A stretch of 64,000 bases of DNA from positions 1 to 64,000 of the forward strand of contig DCWN01000044.1 of assembly GCA_002328835.1 (NCBI GenBank), written 5' to 3'. Position 1 is the stretch's first letter. Every line of letters starts with the position of its first letter. The notes beneath the pieces were generated by a model that was given only the letters and a program-made list of their open reading frames with translations, had not been told where the DNA came from and searched no databases. Position numbers and translations under genes: made by a program. Of this stretch, positions 17,916-27,152 are shown piece after piece. The stretch comes from Acidobacteria bacterium UBA2161 (lineage in GTDB: Bacteria > Acidobacteriota > Vicinamibacteria > Vicinamibacterales > UBA823).

Positions 17916-19247
17916 CTACTTGAACGACTGTAGAAAGTTGTTGATAAGTGTGTTGAAGTTGCCGTCCTGCTTCCGCATTCCCTCAATCTTTCGGATTGAA
18001 TGAATCACGGTCGAGTGATGCTTTCCCCCAAAACTGCGACCAATCTCCGGCAGCGATGCACTGGTGAGTGACTTGCAGAGATACATCGCAATCTGCCGGG
18101 GGCCCGAGATCGACTTCGAACTGTTGCGGGACTTGAGGTCACTCGGCTTCAACTGATAGTAGTCCGCGACGGCTTTCTGAACAATCTCGATCGTGACAGC
18201 GCGGTCGTCGTGGGCCAGGACGTTCTTGAGCACATCCTGGGCGAGGGGTAGCGAAATTTCTCGGCCGGTGAGTGAAGCATACGCGATCAACCGGATAAGG
18301 GAGCCCTCAAGTTCACGAATATTCGACTTGATCTTGCCCGCGATGTAGATCGCCACATTGTCGGGCAGCGGGACCGATTCGACCTCGGCCTTCTTCTTGA
18401 GAATGGCGACCTTGGTCTCGAGATCCGGGGGCTGAATGTCGGCGATCAGCCCCCACTCGAACCGTGAACGCAACCGCTCTTCCAGCGAACGAATCTCGTG
18501 GGGCGGGCAATCGCTGCTGATCACGATCTGTTTCTGGAGGTCGTGGAGCGAGTTAAAGGTATGAAAAAACTCGGTTTGCGTCCCCTCCTTCCCGCCGAGA
18601 AACTGGACGTCATCGACCAGCAGGATGTCAACGCTGCGGTAGCGCTCGCGAAAATCGAGAATCCGGTCGAACCGCACGGCGTTGATCATCTCGTTCATGA
18701 AGCGCTCCGACGAGATGTAGGTGAGCTTCAAGCTCGGGTCGTGCTGGACGACGTACTGGCTGATCGCGTGCATGAGATGGGTCTTCCCGAGACCCACGCC
18801 GCCATAGATGTAGAGCGGGTTGTACGACCGGGAGGGAGCTTCGGCGACGGCGCGGCAGGCCGCATGGGCAAACTGGTTCGACGACCCGACGATGAAGGTG
18901 GAGAATGAATAGCGCGGGTTCAAGCCAGGAGGCGACGGTCGCGGGATCGTGTCAGCCGTCGCGGGCGCGGCGGGCTCGGGCGTCGGTTCGACGGCCGCCG
19001 TCTCGCCAGGATCGGCGACGAACGAGACCGCAGTTCCCGGTCGATCGACTTCCGTCAGCGCTTCAGCGATGACGCCGGCGTAATGTTTCGTCAGCCAGTC
19101 CCGGAAGAGCGTGTTCGGCACCCGCACACGGATCGTCTCGCCGACGTCGTCGACGAACACCGTTGGCTTGAACCAGGTGTAGAAACTATGGCGATTAATC
19201 TTGGTTTCGATCCGTCCGAGGACGCGATCCCACACGCTGTTGCTCAT
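17916..19247 (-). CDS. dnaA: Chromosomal replication initiator DnaA
   Basis: A 443-residue AAA+ initiator that binds DnaA boxes and opens oriC. Domain I lies at the N-terminus (SFYTWFKPTVF), a proline/alanine-rich linker at about residues 100-130, then AAA+ with Walker A GGVGLGKTHL and Walker B LLVDDVQF. Domain IV carries the DNA-binding signature GRSFGGKHHSTVIHSI. The start ATG 19247 precedes the canonical domain I. It is the first gene of the minus-strand dnaA-dnaN-gyrB-gyrA series and diverges from rpmH. Confidence 0.97.
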   Translation of the reverse strand: MSNSVWDRVLGRIETKINRHSFYTWFKPTVFVDDVGETIRVRVPNTLFRDWLTKHYAGVIAEALTEVDRPGTAVSFVADPGETAAVEPTPEPAAPATADTIPRPSPPGLNPRYSFSTFIVGSSNQFAHAACRAVAEAPSRSYNPLYIYGGVGLGKTHLMHAISQYVVQHDPSLKLTYISSERFMNEMINAVRFDRILDFRERYRSVDILLVDDVQFLGGKEGTQTEFFHTFNSLHDLQKQIVISSDCPPHEIRSLEERLRSRFEWGLIADIQPPDLETKVAILKKKAEVESVPLPDNVAIYIAGKIKSNIRELEGSLIRLIAYASLTGREISLPLAQDVLKNVLAHDDRAVTIEIVQKAVADYYQLKPSDLKSRNSSKSISGPRQIAMYLCKSLTSASLPEIGRSFGGKHHSTVIHSIRKIEGMRKQDGNFNTLINNFLQSFK

Positions 19248-19830
19248 ACGTGACCGCCCAACCGACCCACGGGACCGCCGACGGCGAGCCGAACCAGACC
19301 CTCCGATCGAGGCGCGATCGCGCGGTCGGCGAGGTCTCGGCTCGATGCGGCCAAGCCGAGCGCGCGCGAGCGCATCCGGACCCAGGACGCGCCCGGGGGC
19401 CGGCAGGCGATGGGTCTCGAAAACCCCAAGGAACGTGGTGTTTTTTCCACAATTTCTTCCACAGGTGTGGAAACTTGGAGATCTCTGAATCCGTAACTAT
19501 CTGAAAACGTGGACCTTAACAGCTAGCCAATCCTGGGCCGGCGTTCCCGCCTGCGCCCACCCCCACCAGGGCCGCAGACCGGTGATTCTGACACCAATCG
19601 GCCGGAACGAAACATCGTGAAGTATTTCACAACCCGTATACCCGACTCCGCACTCGCCCTCACCGACGGCGAAGCTCTTGCGGGCAGGTCGCAGAGGTGC
19701 GCCGGAACGTGTCCGGCAGCACGTCGACGACGCGTTGTGCATCGGTCTCTCATTGACACCCATCGATCGGCTCCACTACCATTGAAGTTTCTCGACACCG
19801 AGTTTCGCGCTGTCGAGAGAAGAGAGATCG
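19248..19830. other. dnaA-rpmH intergenic region with DnaA-box cluster
   Basis: These 583 bases lie between divergent dnaA and rpmH and contain no convincing gene. A cluster of three DnaA-box-like 9-mers lies within 32 bases: TTTTCCACA (19443-19451), TCTTCCACA (19455-19463) and TGTGGAAAC (19466-19474, reverse orientation). This could be part of oriC or an autoregulatory dnaA operator. The rest is GC-rich apart from an rpmH-proximal promoter. Confidence 0.55.
19753..19782 (+). promoter_or_regulatory. Sigma-70-type promoter for rpmH-rnpA
   Basis: A perfect -35 TTGACA (19753-19758) is followed after 18 bases by TACCAT (19777-19782, four of six matches). The predicted start near 19789 gives a leader of about 40 bases before rpmH. 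Confidence 0.5.
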
Positions 19831-19968
19831 ATGAAGCGCACGTTCCAACCGAACCGTCGGCACCGTCGGCGCACCCACGGATTTCTCGTGCGGATGAGCA
19901 CGAAAGCCGGACGCCGGATCCTGAAACGCCGCCGCGCCAAGGGTCGGAAGCGGCTAGCCGCTTCCTGA
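19831..19968 (+). CDS. rpmH: 50S ribosomal protein L34
   Basis: A 45-residue, very basic protein beginning MKRTFQPNRRHRRRTHGF, the universal L34 N-terminus, with RMSTKAGRRILKRRRAKGR in the second half. It is a large-subunit ribosomal protein. The start ATG 19831 is preceded by AGAGAGA, a weak ribosome-binding site. It leads the plus-strand origin-proximal operon ahead of rnpA. Confidence 0.96.
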   Translation: MKRTFQPNRRHRRRTHGFLVRMSTKAGRRILKRRRAKGRKRLAAS

Positions 19969-20034
19969 CGACCGCGATTCCTTTTCCGAGCGAGCGACCG
20001 AGCCGCCGCTGGCGATCAGTGCGGTGGCCTGCCG

Positions 20035-20403
20035 GTGGCACGGGAGTCGATGGTGGCGCAGACGCTGCGACGCGACGAGCGGATCCGGCGACGACCGGAG
20101 TACCAGCGGCTTCACGCCAAGGGTGTCCGGACGCACGGCCGCTATCTGACCCTGCTCATTCTGCCTAACGACTTGCCGACGAGCCGGTTGGGGATCGTGG
20201 CGTCCCGGCGACTCGGCGGGGCGACCCGGCGGAATCGCGCGAAGCGGCTCGCACGCGAACTGTTCAGGCGGGCGAAGACGGATGCCGGAGTCGACGTCGT
20301 CGTGCTGCCACGCCGCGCGTTCCTCGACGTGGACTTCGAGAGCCTGGAAGCCGACTACCGATCGACCCTGTCGCGCCACCGACGCCGGACAGGGACAGGA
20401 TGA
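20035..20403 (+). CDS. rnpA: Ribonuclease P protein component
   Basis: A basic protein of about 120 residues that assists the RNase P RNA in tRNA 5' maturation. The core reads RLGIVASRRLGGATRRNRAKRLARE in segments, where SRRLGGATxRNRxKRxxRE is the conserved RNR motif that binds the RNA. The start is uncertain: GTG 20035, ATG 20050 and GTG 20053 are in frame and none has a well-spaced Shine-Dalgarno. The core near REEIRRRPEYQRL suggests a start no later than 20053. It ends 4 bases before yidD. Confidence 0.92.
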   Translation: MARESMVAQTLRRDERIRRRPEYQRLHAKGVRTHGRYLTLLILPNDLPTSRLGIVASRRLGGATRRNRAKRLARELFRRAKTDAGVDVVVLPRRAFLDVDFESLEADYRSTLSRHRRRTGTG

Positions 20404-20407
20404 CGAG

Positions 20408-20659
20408 ATGGTGAATCGGGCGCTGACGGCGCTGCTGCTGGGGCTGATCCGGACGTACCAGCTGGTGCTGTCGCCGCTGTTCGCCGGCGCCTGCCGATTC
20501 ACCCCGTCGTGCTCGACCTACGCGGCCGAGGCGGTCAGGCGTCACGGGCCCTGGCGGGGCTCGTGGCTGACCGTGCACCGACTGGCGCGGTGTCAACCCT
20601 TCGCCTCTGGGGGGAACGACCCAGTGCCGGCGCGACCCGCGAGGCGGATCCGGGCCTGA
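20408..20659 (+). CDS. yidD: Membrane protein insertion efficiency factor YidD
   Basis: An 83-residue protein with an amphipathic N-terminus and the signature CRFTPSCSTYAAEAVRRHG, containing the conserved cysteines and the PSCSxY motif of YidD. The gene sits between rnpA and yidC as in most bacteria. Start ATG 20408 lies 4 bases after the rnpA stop. It is thought to assist YidC/Sec-dependent insertion at the inner membrane. Confidence 0.93.
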   Translation: MVNRALTALLLGLIRTYQLVLSPLFAGACRFTPSCSTYAAEAVRRHGPWRGSWLTVHRLARCQPFASGGNDPVPARPARRIRA

Positions 20660-20670
20660 TCGACGATCGA

Positions 20671-22443
20671 ATGGAAAAGAGAGTTCTCCTCGCGGTGTTC
20701 CTGTCGTTTCTGGTGCTGTTCGTCTACCAGAGGCTGATCGGACCGCCGCCGCCGGAGCGACCCGCCGAACCCACGGCGGTCGCGGAGGCCCCGGCAGCCG
20801 AGTCCGCGGCACCACCGCCGGCCGCCGCCGTGTCGGCCTCACCCGCGTCGGATACCCCGCCCCCGTCGACAACGTCGGAGGCCGACGCGGCGCCGAGCGA
20901 GCTGACGCCGGCGACCCCGATTGCGACCGTCGTCGCCGACACGACCGAACGGGAGATCGTCGTCGAGACCGATCAGGTCATCGCGGTCTTCTCCACGAAG
21001 GGCGGCGTACTGACGAGCTGGCGGCTGAAAGGGTACGCCGAGGTGTCGGGCGAGCCGAAGGAGCTGGTCCCAGCCGGCGCCGAGATGGAGCTGCCGCCGC
21101 CGTTCACGCTCGAGGCCGACGAGGCGCCGTTAACGGCGCAGTTGGCCACGGCGCTGTTCCGACCCAGCGCGTCGTCGCTCGCCGTCGGTACGGCACCGCA
21201 GTCGCTCGTCTTCGAGTACGAGGACACGAGCGGGCTTGCGGCGCGGAAGGAGTATCACTTCGATCCCGAGAATCAACCGTTCGTCGTGCGTTTCAGCGCG
21301 AACGTGGAGACGACTGCCGGGCCGGCGAATCCGGCGGTGCGCTGGGGACCCGGCCTCGGGGGCAGCGCGGCGCCCAGCTCCGGGTTCGCCTACCGCCAGG
21401 GGCCGCAGGGGATCTTTCTCCAGGACGGCGACGTCTCTCGGCTCGACGCCGCCGACCTCGAGGAGACGCCCGGCTACGACGGGACGTTCGACTTCGTCGG
21501 CATCGACGATCACTACTTCCTGTCGGCGGCGCTGCCCGACCTCAACAACCCGGTCGGCGTGGTGTATCAGCCGGTGGTGGTGGGAACCGGAGAGACGCAG
21601 GTCACCCTGATCGACTATGCGCTGCGCTTCCCGACGCCGGCTGGCGAGACCCGGTTCTACATGGGCCCGAAGGATTTCGACATTCTCGGATCCGTCGACG
21701 ACGAGCTGGTGCAGGCGGTGCACTTCGGCGTCTTCTCGTGGCTCGTCGTGCCCCTGCATCGATCGCTGACCTGGGTGCACAGCTACGTCGGGAACTGGGG
21801 CTGGTCGATCATCATCCTAACGATCATGATCAACGCCGCCATGTTCCCCCTACGGCACAAGAGCGTCGTGTCGATGCGGAAGATGCAGGAGTTACAGCCC
21901 GAGATTAAGTCGATCCAAGAACGCTACAAGGGGCTGAAAGTCACCGATCCCGACAAGCAGAAGATGAATCAGGAGTTGATGAACCTGTACCGCGATCGGG
22001 GGGTGAATCCGGCATCGGGCTGCCTGCCGATGCTCCTGACGATGCCGGTCCTGTTCGCGTTCTACTCGTTGCTCTCGGTCGCGATCGAGATCCGCGACGC
22101 GCCTTTCATTCTCTGGATTCAGGATCTGTCGCAGCACGATCCGATGTACGTGACGCCGCTGCTGATGGGCGTGACCATGGTCGCGCAGCAGCGCATGACG
22201 CCGTCGACGGCGGACCCAACGCAGCAGAAGGTGATGATGATGATGCCGATCATCTTCACGTTTATGTTCTTGTGGGCGCCGAGCGGGCTCGTCCTCTACT
22301 GGTTCTGCAGCAATCTCTGGGGCGTCGGGCAGCAGGTGGTGACGAACCGGATCATCGGTCCGCCCAAGGTGCACAGCGTGCGGCCTCCGGCCGAGCGCCA
22401 GGTCAAGAAGCAGAAAAAGAAGAAGAAGGGCGGGGACCGATGA
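20671..22443 (+). CDS. yidC: Membrane protein insertase YidC
   Basis: A 590-residue inner-membrane insertase. ATG 20671 opens MEKRVLLAVFLSFLVLFVYQ, the first transmembrane helix of Gram-negative YidC. A low-complexity P/A-rich linker (about residues 30-90) and a large periplasmic domain follow. The conserved C-terminal core (about 380-570) begins near GNWGWSIIILTIMI and includes NPASGCLPMLLTMPVLFAFY and a Met-rich pair of helices. It ends with a lysine-rich tail (KKQKKKKKGG) likely to contact ribosomes. It overlaps the jag-like gene by 4 bases. The upstream in-frame extension (20509-20670) overlaps yidD and is rejected. Confidence 0.96.
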   Translation: MEKRVLLAVFLSFLVLFVYQRLIGPPPPERPAEPTAVAEAPAAESAAPPPAAAVSASPASDTPPPSTTSEADAAPSELTPATPIATVVADTTEREIVVETDQVIAVFSTKGGVLTSWRLKGYAEVSGEPKELVPAGAEMELPPPFTLEADEAPLTAQLATALFRPSASSLAVGTAPQSLVFEYEDTSGLAARKEYHFDPENQPFVVRFSANVETTAGPANPAVRWGPGLGGSAAPSSGFAYRQGPQGIFLQDGDVSRLDAADLEETPGYDGTFDFVGIDDHYFLSAALPDLNNPVGVVYQPVVVGTGETQVTLIDYALRFPTPAGETRFYMGPKDFDILGSVDDELVQAVHFGVFSWLVVPLHRSLTWVHSYVGNWGWSIIILTIMINAAMFPLRHKSVVSMRKMQELQPEIKSIQERYKGLKVTDPDKQKMNQELMNLYRDRGVNPASGCLPMLLTMPVLFAFYSLLSVAIEIRDAPFILWIQDLSQHDPMYVTPLLMGVTMVAQQRMTPSTADPTQQKVMMMMPIIFTFMFLWAPSGLVLYWFCSNLWGVGQQVVTNRIIGPPKVHSVRPPAERQVKKQKKKKKGGDR

Positions 22444-22907
22444 ACGACGACGCGGATCTGAAGACACGGGCGCACGGGTTCGTGGCGGCGGTTCTCGAGG
22501 CGATGGCGCTGCCGCTCGAGCCGGTGGTCGAGGAACAGACCGACTGCCTCCGGATCCGGCTGGACGGCGACGGCGGCGAGCTGCTGCTGCAGAAACGCGG
22601 GGCCGCGCTCGACGCGCTACAGCACGTCTTGAACGCCATCTTCCGCCGCGAACTGCCCGAGCGGCATCGTGTCGTCGTCGACTACCAGGACTTCCGGGCG
22701 AGCAAGGACGACGAGCTGCGGGAGACCGCTCGGGTGCTGGCCGCGCGTGCCAAGGAGACCGGTCAACCGCAGCATCTCGGCCCCCTGAACGCCTACGCCC
22801 GCCGGATTGTTCATCTGGCGATCGCGGAGGATCCCGACGCCAGCACCGAGAGCATCGGCGACGCGCTGATGAAGACCATCGTCATTTCCTGGACGCCGAC
22901 GGCCTAG
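22440..22907 (+). CDS. jag: Jag/KhpB-like KH-R3H RNA-binding protein (short form)
   Basis: A 155-residue protein that is translationally coupled to yidC (ATGA overlap). A KH-like segment (LLLQKRGAALDALQHVLNAIFRRE) is followed by an R3H domain with PLNAYARRIVHLAI, which matches the R-x-x-x-H pattern. The family (Jag/EloR/KhpB) binds RNA and influences cell elongation. The usual N-terminal Jag_N domain is absent, so this is the short version common outside Firmicutes. Confidence 0.9.
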   Translation: MNDDADLKTRAHGFVAAVLEAMALPLEPVVEEQTDCLRIRLDGDGGELLLQKRGAALDALQHVLNAIFRRELPERHRVVVDYQDFRASKDDELRETARVLAARAKETGQPQHLGPLNAYARRIVHLAIAEDPDASTESIGDALMKTIVISWTPTA

Positions 22908-23004
22908 CGCCGGCGGGATCGCACGACCGCCCCCTAAGAGCCCGGGTCGGTCGTCCAGCCTTCAGCCGTCATCGTTCAGCGCGCGCCTAGCGCCTCGTCT
23001 ACCA

Positions 23005-24369
23005 ATGTTTTCCACCGACGACACGATCGTCGCGGTCGCGACCCCACCGGGCCGCGGCGGCCTGGGCGTGGTGCGGCTGAGCGGCCCCAGAGCGCTCGCG
23101 ATCGTCGAGCGGCTGATCGGGGTCGGGCAACTCGAACCGCGGACGGCGACGCTGGCCACCATCACCCGTGACGCTGGCGGCGCGACGGAGCCGATCGATC
23201 AGGTGCTCGCCACGGCGTTTCCGGCGCCGCAGTCGTACACCGGGGACGATGTCGTGGAGCTGAGTGCGCATGGCAGTCCGGTCGTTCTTGAGGGGATTCT
23301 CGACGCGGCGATGCGCGCCGGCGCCCGGCTGGCCGAGCCGGGGGAGTTCACGCTCCGTGGCTTCCTGAACGGCCGGATCGATCTGGTGCAGGCCGAGGCC
23401 GTCGCCGATCTCGTCGAGGCGGTCACGCCGGCGCAGGCGCGGTTGGCCTACGACCAGCTCGATGGAACGCTTAGCACGGCGATCGGCGACATCGACGCTA
23501 CGCTGTTCGACCTCATCGCTCGGCTGGAGGCGTCGCTCGATTTTCCCGACGAGGGCTATCACTTCATCGAGCGGTCGGAGGCTGCCGACGCGATCGGTGA
23601 GGTGGCCGAACGAGTCGGGGCGCTGCTGGCGAGTGGTCGGCGCGGCCGGGTGATTCGCGAGGGCCGGCAGGTCGTGATCGTCGGCTGCCCCAACACCGGG
23701 AAATCGAGCATCTTCAATGCGCTGCTCGGCACGGGCCGGGCGATCGTCACCGACCTGCCCGGGACGACGCGCGACCTGGTGACCGAGACGCTCGACATCG
23801 ACGGTGTGCCGGTGCGGCTCGTGGACACGGCGGGCGTGCGCGAGGCAGGGGATGCGGTCGAGGCTGAAGGCGTGACCCGCGCGCGCGGTGCGCTGAGCGT
23901 CGCGGATCTCGCGCTCGTGATCTTCGATCGGTCGCGTCCGTTCGAGCGAGACGACGCGGAACTGCTGACCGAGACGACGTCGATCGCCAGGCTGCTCGTC
24001 GTCAACAAGACCGATCGACCGTCGGCCTGGGACGCCGACCCGCTGGCGTCCGCCGACGGGCTGGTCGAGATTTCAGCCAGGGCGCCCAGCGGCGCCGAGC
24101 CGCTCCGCGAGGCGCTGGCGGCGAGGCTGGCCACAGAGGAGCCACGGCGTGACTCGGCCGCGATCGCCAACGTGCGCCACCTGGACCTGCTCGAACGGGC
24201 AAAGGCGGCACTGGCGAGGGCCGCGGCCGCGGTGACGGCGCAGGTGTCGGAGGAGTTCGTGCTGGCCGATTTGCAGGAGGCGCGCGCGGCGTTCGAGGAA
24301 GTCACAGGCAAACGAACGACCGACGATCTGCTGCAACGGATCTTCAGCCGGTTCTGCGTCGGCAAGTAA
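23005..24369 (+). CDS. mnmE: tRNA modification GTPase MnmE
   Basis: A 454-residue protein that, with MnmG, installs the 5-(carboxymethyl)aminomethyl group on wobble uridine. The N-terminal folate-binding domain starts TIVAVATPPGRGGLGVVRLSG. The G domain has GCPNTGKSS (P-loop), DLPGTTRD (G2), DTAG (G3) and NKTD (G4), and the C-terminus ends FCVGK, the universal MnmE tail with the catalytic Cys. It lies 97 bases after jag and 77 bases before mnmG. Confidence 0.97.
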   Translation: MFSTDDTIVAVATPPGRGGLGVVRLSGPRALAIVERLIGVGQLEPRTATLATITRDAGGATEPIDQVLATAFPAPQSYTGDDVVELSAHGSPVVLEGILDAAMRAGARLAEPGEFTLRGFLNGRIDLVQAEAVADLVEAVTPAQARLAYDQLDGTLSTAIGDIDATLFDLIARLEASLDFPDEGYHFIERSEAADAIGEVAERVGALLASGRRGRVIREGRQVVIVGCPNTGKSSIFNALLGTGRAIVTDLPGTTRDLVTETLDIDGVPVRLVDTAGVREAGDAVEAEGVTRARGALSVADLALVIFDRSRPFERDDAELLTETTSIARLLVVNKTDRPSAWDADPLASADGLVEISARAPSGAEPLREALAARLATEEPRRDSAAIANVRHLDLLERAKAALARAAAAVTAQVSEEFVLADLQEARAAFEEVTGKRTTDDLLQRIFSRFCVGK

Positions 24370-24446
24370 GATTGGCACCTGCGGCCTGGATGGCGCCACC
24401 CGCCGGCACTTTCTCCAGCCTGCGGTCTTCGGTATCCTGCCTGCTC

Positions 24447-26297
24447 ATGCCTTCCTACGACCTCATCGTCATCGGTGCCGGCCATGCCGGGTGTGAGGCG
24501 GCGCGGGCGGCGGCGCGCTTGGGATGCCGCGTCGGCCTGTGTACGCTGTCGCGCGACACCGTGGCGACGATGCCGTGCAACCCGGCGATCGGCGGCACCG
24601 CGAAGGGACACCTGGTTCGCGAGATCGACGCCCTCGGCGGACTGATGGGTGAGGCGATCGACGCGACGGGCATCCAGTTCAAGGTGCTCAACCGGAGCCG
24701 AGGCCCGGCCGTCTGGTCCCCGCGCGCGCAGGCGGACAAGCGTCGCTACGCCGCGTGGATGCGCGCGGCGATCGATCGTGAACCCGGCGTCAAGTGGATC
24801 GTCGGCACCGCCGTCGAGATCCTTGCGGCCGGCGGGGCCGTCCGTGCACTCAGGATGGACGATGGTCAGGTCCTCGACTGCCGAGCCGTGGTCGTCACGA
24901 CGGGCACCTTCCTGAATGGGTTGATCCACATCGGTCCGGAGAAACGACCGGCCGGCCGGTACGGCGAGCTACCCTCGACGGCGCTGGCCGCATCGTTGAA
25001 GCGGTTCGGGTTCCGGTGGGGCCGGCTGAAGACCGGCACGCCTCCGCGCATCGCGCGCGGCACGATCGACTGGAGCCGACTCGAGGTCGCACGCGGCGAC
25101 GATCATCCGTTGCCGTTCTCGTTCATGACAGAGCGGATCGCGCGCCCGCAGACGGACTGTCACCTGACCCACACCAACGCTCGCATCCACGATCTCGTTC
25201 GCGGGCATCTCGGTGACTCGCCGCTCTTCAACGGCCAGATTCAGGGCGTCGGCCCGCGCTACTGCCCGTCGCTCGAAGACAAGATCGTCCGGTTCCCCGA
25301 CCGCGAACGCCACCAGGTCTACCTCGAGCCCGAAGGCGCCGACGTCGAGGAGATCTACGTGAACGGGTTTTCGATGAGCCTGCCGCGCGAGGCGCAGACG
25401 GCGATCGTCCGGAGCTTGCCCGGGTTCGACCAGGCGATTGTCTTGAAGCCCGGCTATGCGGTCGAGTACGACTTCATCCAGCCGACCGAGTTGAGAGCGA
25501 CGCTCGAGACGAAGCGCGTGACCGGTCTCTACCTGGCGGGGCAGGTCAACGGGACGTCGGGGTACGAGGAAGCCGCGGGTCAGGGGCTCGTAGCCGGGGT
25601 CAATGCCGCGCGTGCGTTGGGTGATGCCGCGCCGCTCGAGCTCGGGCGCGACGAAGCGTACCTCGCCGTGATGATAGACGACCTGACGACGCAGGGTTGT
25701 CTCGAGCCGTACCGCATCTTCACCTCCCGCGCCGAGCACCGGCTGCTGCTGCGCATCGACAACGCCGACCTGCGACTGACGCCGCGCGGCCGCGAGGTCG
25801 GCCTGGTTGGTGACGCGCGGTGGCGAGAGTTCGACGAGCGGCGAGGCCGGTTCAAGCGGAACCTCGAGACGTTGCGACGGACGACCGTGACGCTGGAGGA
25901 CGGGGTGCGCCAGCGTGCGGCTCAGGCGCTGCGGCGGCCGACCCTGAAACTGGAATCGCTGCTTGGGCCACAAGTCCACCTGGACATCGAAGAAAAAGCG
26001 AAAATAATAGACATGGCGAGTGCCGAGACGGAATTCAAGTACGAGGGCTACCTGAAGCGCCAGATTGCCACCGTCGAGCGTGAACACCGGCAGGCGGATT
26101 TCACGATTCCATACTCCTTCGAATACGCAGGTATTCCGGGGCTGTCGAGTGAGGTTGTCGAGCGATTGACGACGACGCGCCCAGAAACGCTCGGCCAGGC
26201 ACGCCGGATCCCAGGAATCACGCCCGCCGCAATCGCCATTCTGGGCGCGAGGCTGTTCGCCCGTACCGGAAAGGCTCCGGCGCGAAGCGCGATATGA
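24447..26297 (+). CDS. mnmG: tRNA uridine-5-carboxymethylaminomethyl enzyme MnmG
   Basis: A 616-residue FAD-dependent partner of MnmE. The FAD-binding GAGHAGCEAA is at the N-terminus, NPAIGGTAKGHLVREIDALGG is present in broken form, and the conserved TGTFLNGLIHIG and AGQVNGTSGYEEAA segments follow. The C-terminal helical domain contains KYEGYLKRQ, involved in tRNA and MnmE binding. The start ATG 24447 gives the standard N-terminus MPSYDLIVIGAG; a 25-residue upstream extension is rejected. It is followed after 12 bases by rsmG. Confidence 0.97.
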   Translation: MPSYDLIVIGAGHAGCEAARAAARLGCRVGLCTLSRDTVATMPCNPAIGGTAKGHLVREIDALGGLMGEAIDATGIQFKVLNRSRGPAVWSPRAQADKRRYAAWMRAAIDREPGVKWIVGTAVEILAAGGAVRALRMDDGQVLDCRAVVVTTGTFLNGLIHIGPEKRPAGRYGELPSTALAASLKRFGFRWGRLKTGTPPRIARGTIDWSRLEVARGDDHPLPFSFMTERIARPQTDCHLTHTNARIHDLVRGHLGDSPLFNGQIQGVGPRYCPSLEDKIVRFPDRERHQVYLEPEGADVEEIYVNGFSMSLPREAQTAIVRSLPGFDQAIVLKPGYAVEYDFIQPTELRATLETKRVTGLYLAGQVNGTSGYEEAAGQGLVAGVNAARALGDAAPLELGRDEAYLAVMIDDLTTQGCLEPYRIFTSRAEHRLLLRIDNADLRLTPRGREVGLVGDARWREFDERRGRFKRNLETLRRTTVTLEDGVRQRAAQALRRPTLKLESLLGPQVHLDIEEKAKIIDMASAETEFKYEGYLKRQIATVEREHRQADFTIPYSFEYAGIPGLSSEVVERLTTTRPETLGQARRIPGITPAAIAILGARLFARTGKAPARSAI

Positions 26298-26309
26298 TCT
26301 CGGTCGGTC

Positions 26310-26975
26310 ATGGGCGCGCTGAGCACGCAGGCACGGCTTCTTCGCTTGGCGACTCGGGCTGGGCTCTGCTTGGCGCCCGAGCTCGCCGAACGGCTCAGAG
26401 CATATTTCGATCTGCTCGTTCGCTGGAATGCCAGGATCAACCTGACGTCGCTTGGCGACCGAGACTCGGCGATCGACCGGATGCTGATCGAGCCGCTGGT
26501 TGCCGCGCAGCGGATCCCTGACAGGAAGCTGAATCTCCTCGACATCGGGTCCGGAGGGGGCTCGCCTTCCATCCCGCTGAATCTGGCGCGGCCGAGGGTA
26601 AACCTGACGATGGTCGAATCGAAGACCCGGAAGGCCGCCTTCCTGCGCGAGGCGATTAGAACCCTGAAGCTTGGCGGCGCGTCGGTGGAAACCGTTCGCT
26701 ACGAGGAGCTGCTGCTTCGTCCGGAGATGCACGAGGCGATGGGTCTGGTCACTGTCAGGGCAGTCAGGGTGGACAAGTCGCTCCTTGACCGGCTCCAGGC
26801 CTTCGTCGCCCCTGGGGGGCAGATCTTTCTGTTCCGGGGCCCGAGCGGGCCCGAGGTTCCACCATCGGTCAGGCCGCCGTTGTCCTGGCGGGAAACGGTG
26901 CCGCTCGTCCGGTCGCGGCGGAGCCGTCTGGTTGTCCTCGAGAAGGCTGCTATCGGCCGGAGGAGAACCCGCTAG
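26310..26975 (+). CDS. rsmG: 16S rRNA (guanine527-N7)-methyltransferase RsmG
   Basis: A 221-residue SAM-dependent methyltransferase that modifies G527 of 16S rRNA. The substrate region reads LLVRWNARINLTSL, the SAM motif DIGSGGGSPSIPL matches RsmG's DIGSGAGxPGIPL, and VESKTRKAAFLREA is the adenine-binding strand with the conserved helix. The C-terminal VTVRAV follows. It follows mnmG closely and precedes parS/parAB, the standard gidA-gidB-parA-parB order. Confidence 0.93.
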   Translation: MGALSTQARLLRLATRAGLCLAPELAERLRAYFDLLVRWNARINLTSLGDRDSAIDRMLIEPLVAAQRIPDRKLNLLDIGSGGGSPSIPLNLARPRVNLTMVESKTRKAAFLREAIRTLKLGGASVETVRYEELLLRPEMHEAMGLVTVRAVRVDKSLLDRLQAFVAPGGQIFLFRGPSGPEVPPSVRPPLSWRETVPLVRSRRSRLVVLEKAAIGRRRTR

Positions 26976-27002
26976 AGACTCTCTGTTCCAGCCGGACGTC
27001 CC

Positions 27003-27018
27003 TGTTTCACGTGAAACA
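27003..27018. promoter_or_regulatory. Perfect parS centromere site
   Basis: TGTTTCACGTGAAACA is a 16-bp perfect palindrome identical to the chromosomal parS consensus recognised by ParB. It sits 28 bases after rsmG and 134 bases before parA. ParB loads and spreads from here to segregate the origin region. Confidence 0.95.
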
Positions 27019-27078
27019 ATTCCTACCTGTTCCTGACGGATTCCAGAGCCTGGAGGTAATCGAAGGGCCCGAAACGCC

Positions 27079-27107
27079 TTGACCGACTGCTTCGCGACGG
27101 GTATTCT
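27079..27107 (+). promoter_or_regulatory. Candidate sigma-70 promoter of parAB
   Basis: TTGACC (five of six) at 27079-27084, 17 bases, TATTCT (four of six) at 27102-27107. The predicted start near 27114 leaves a leader of about 39 bases before parA. It lies just downstream of parS, so ParB spreading may repress it. Confidence 0.5.
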
Positions 27108-27152
27108 TCGACAGGAAGACTCCTGTTTAGGTCATTCAACCAATAATTATCA

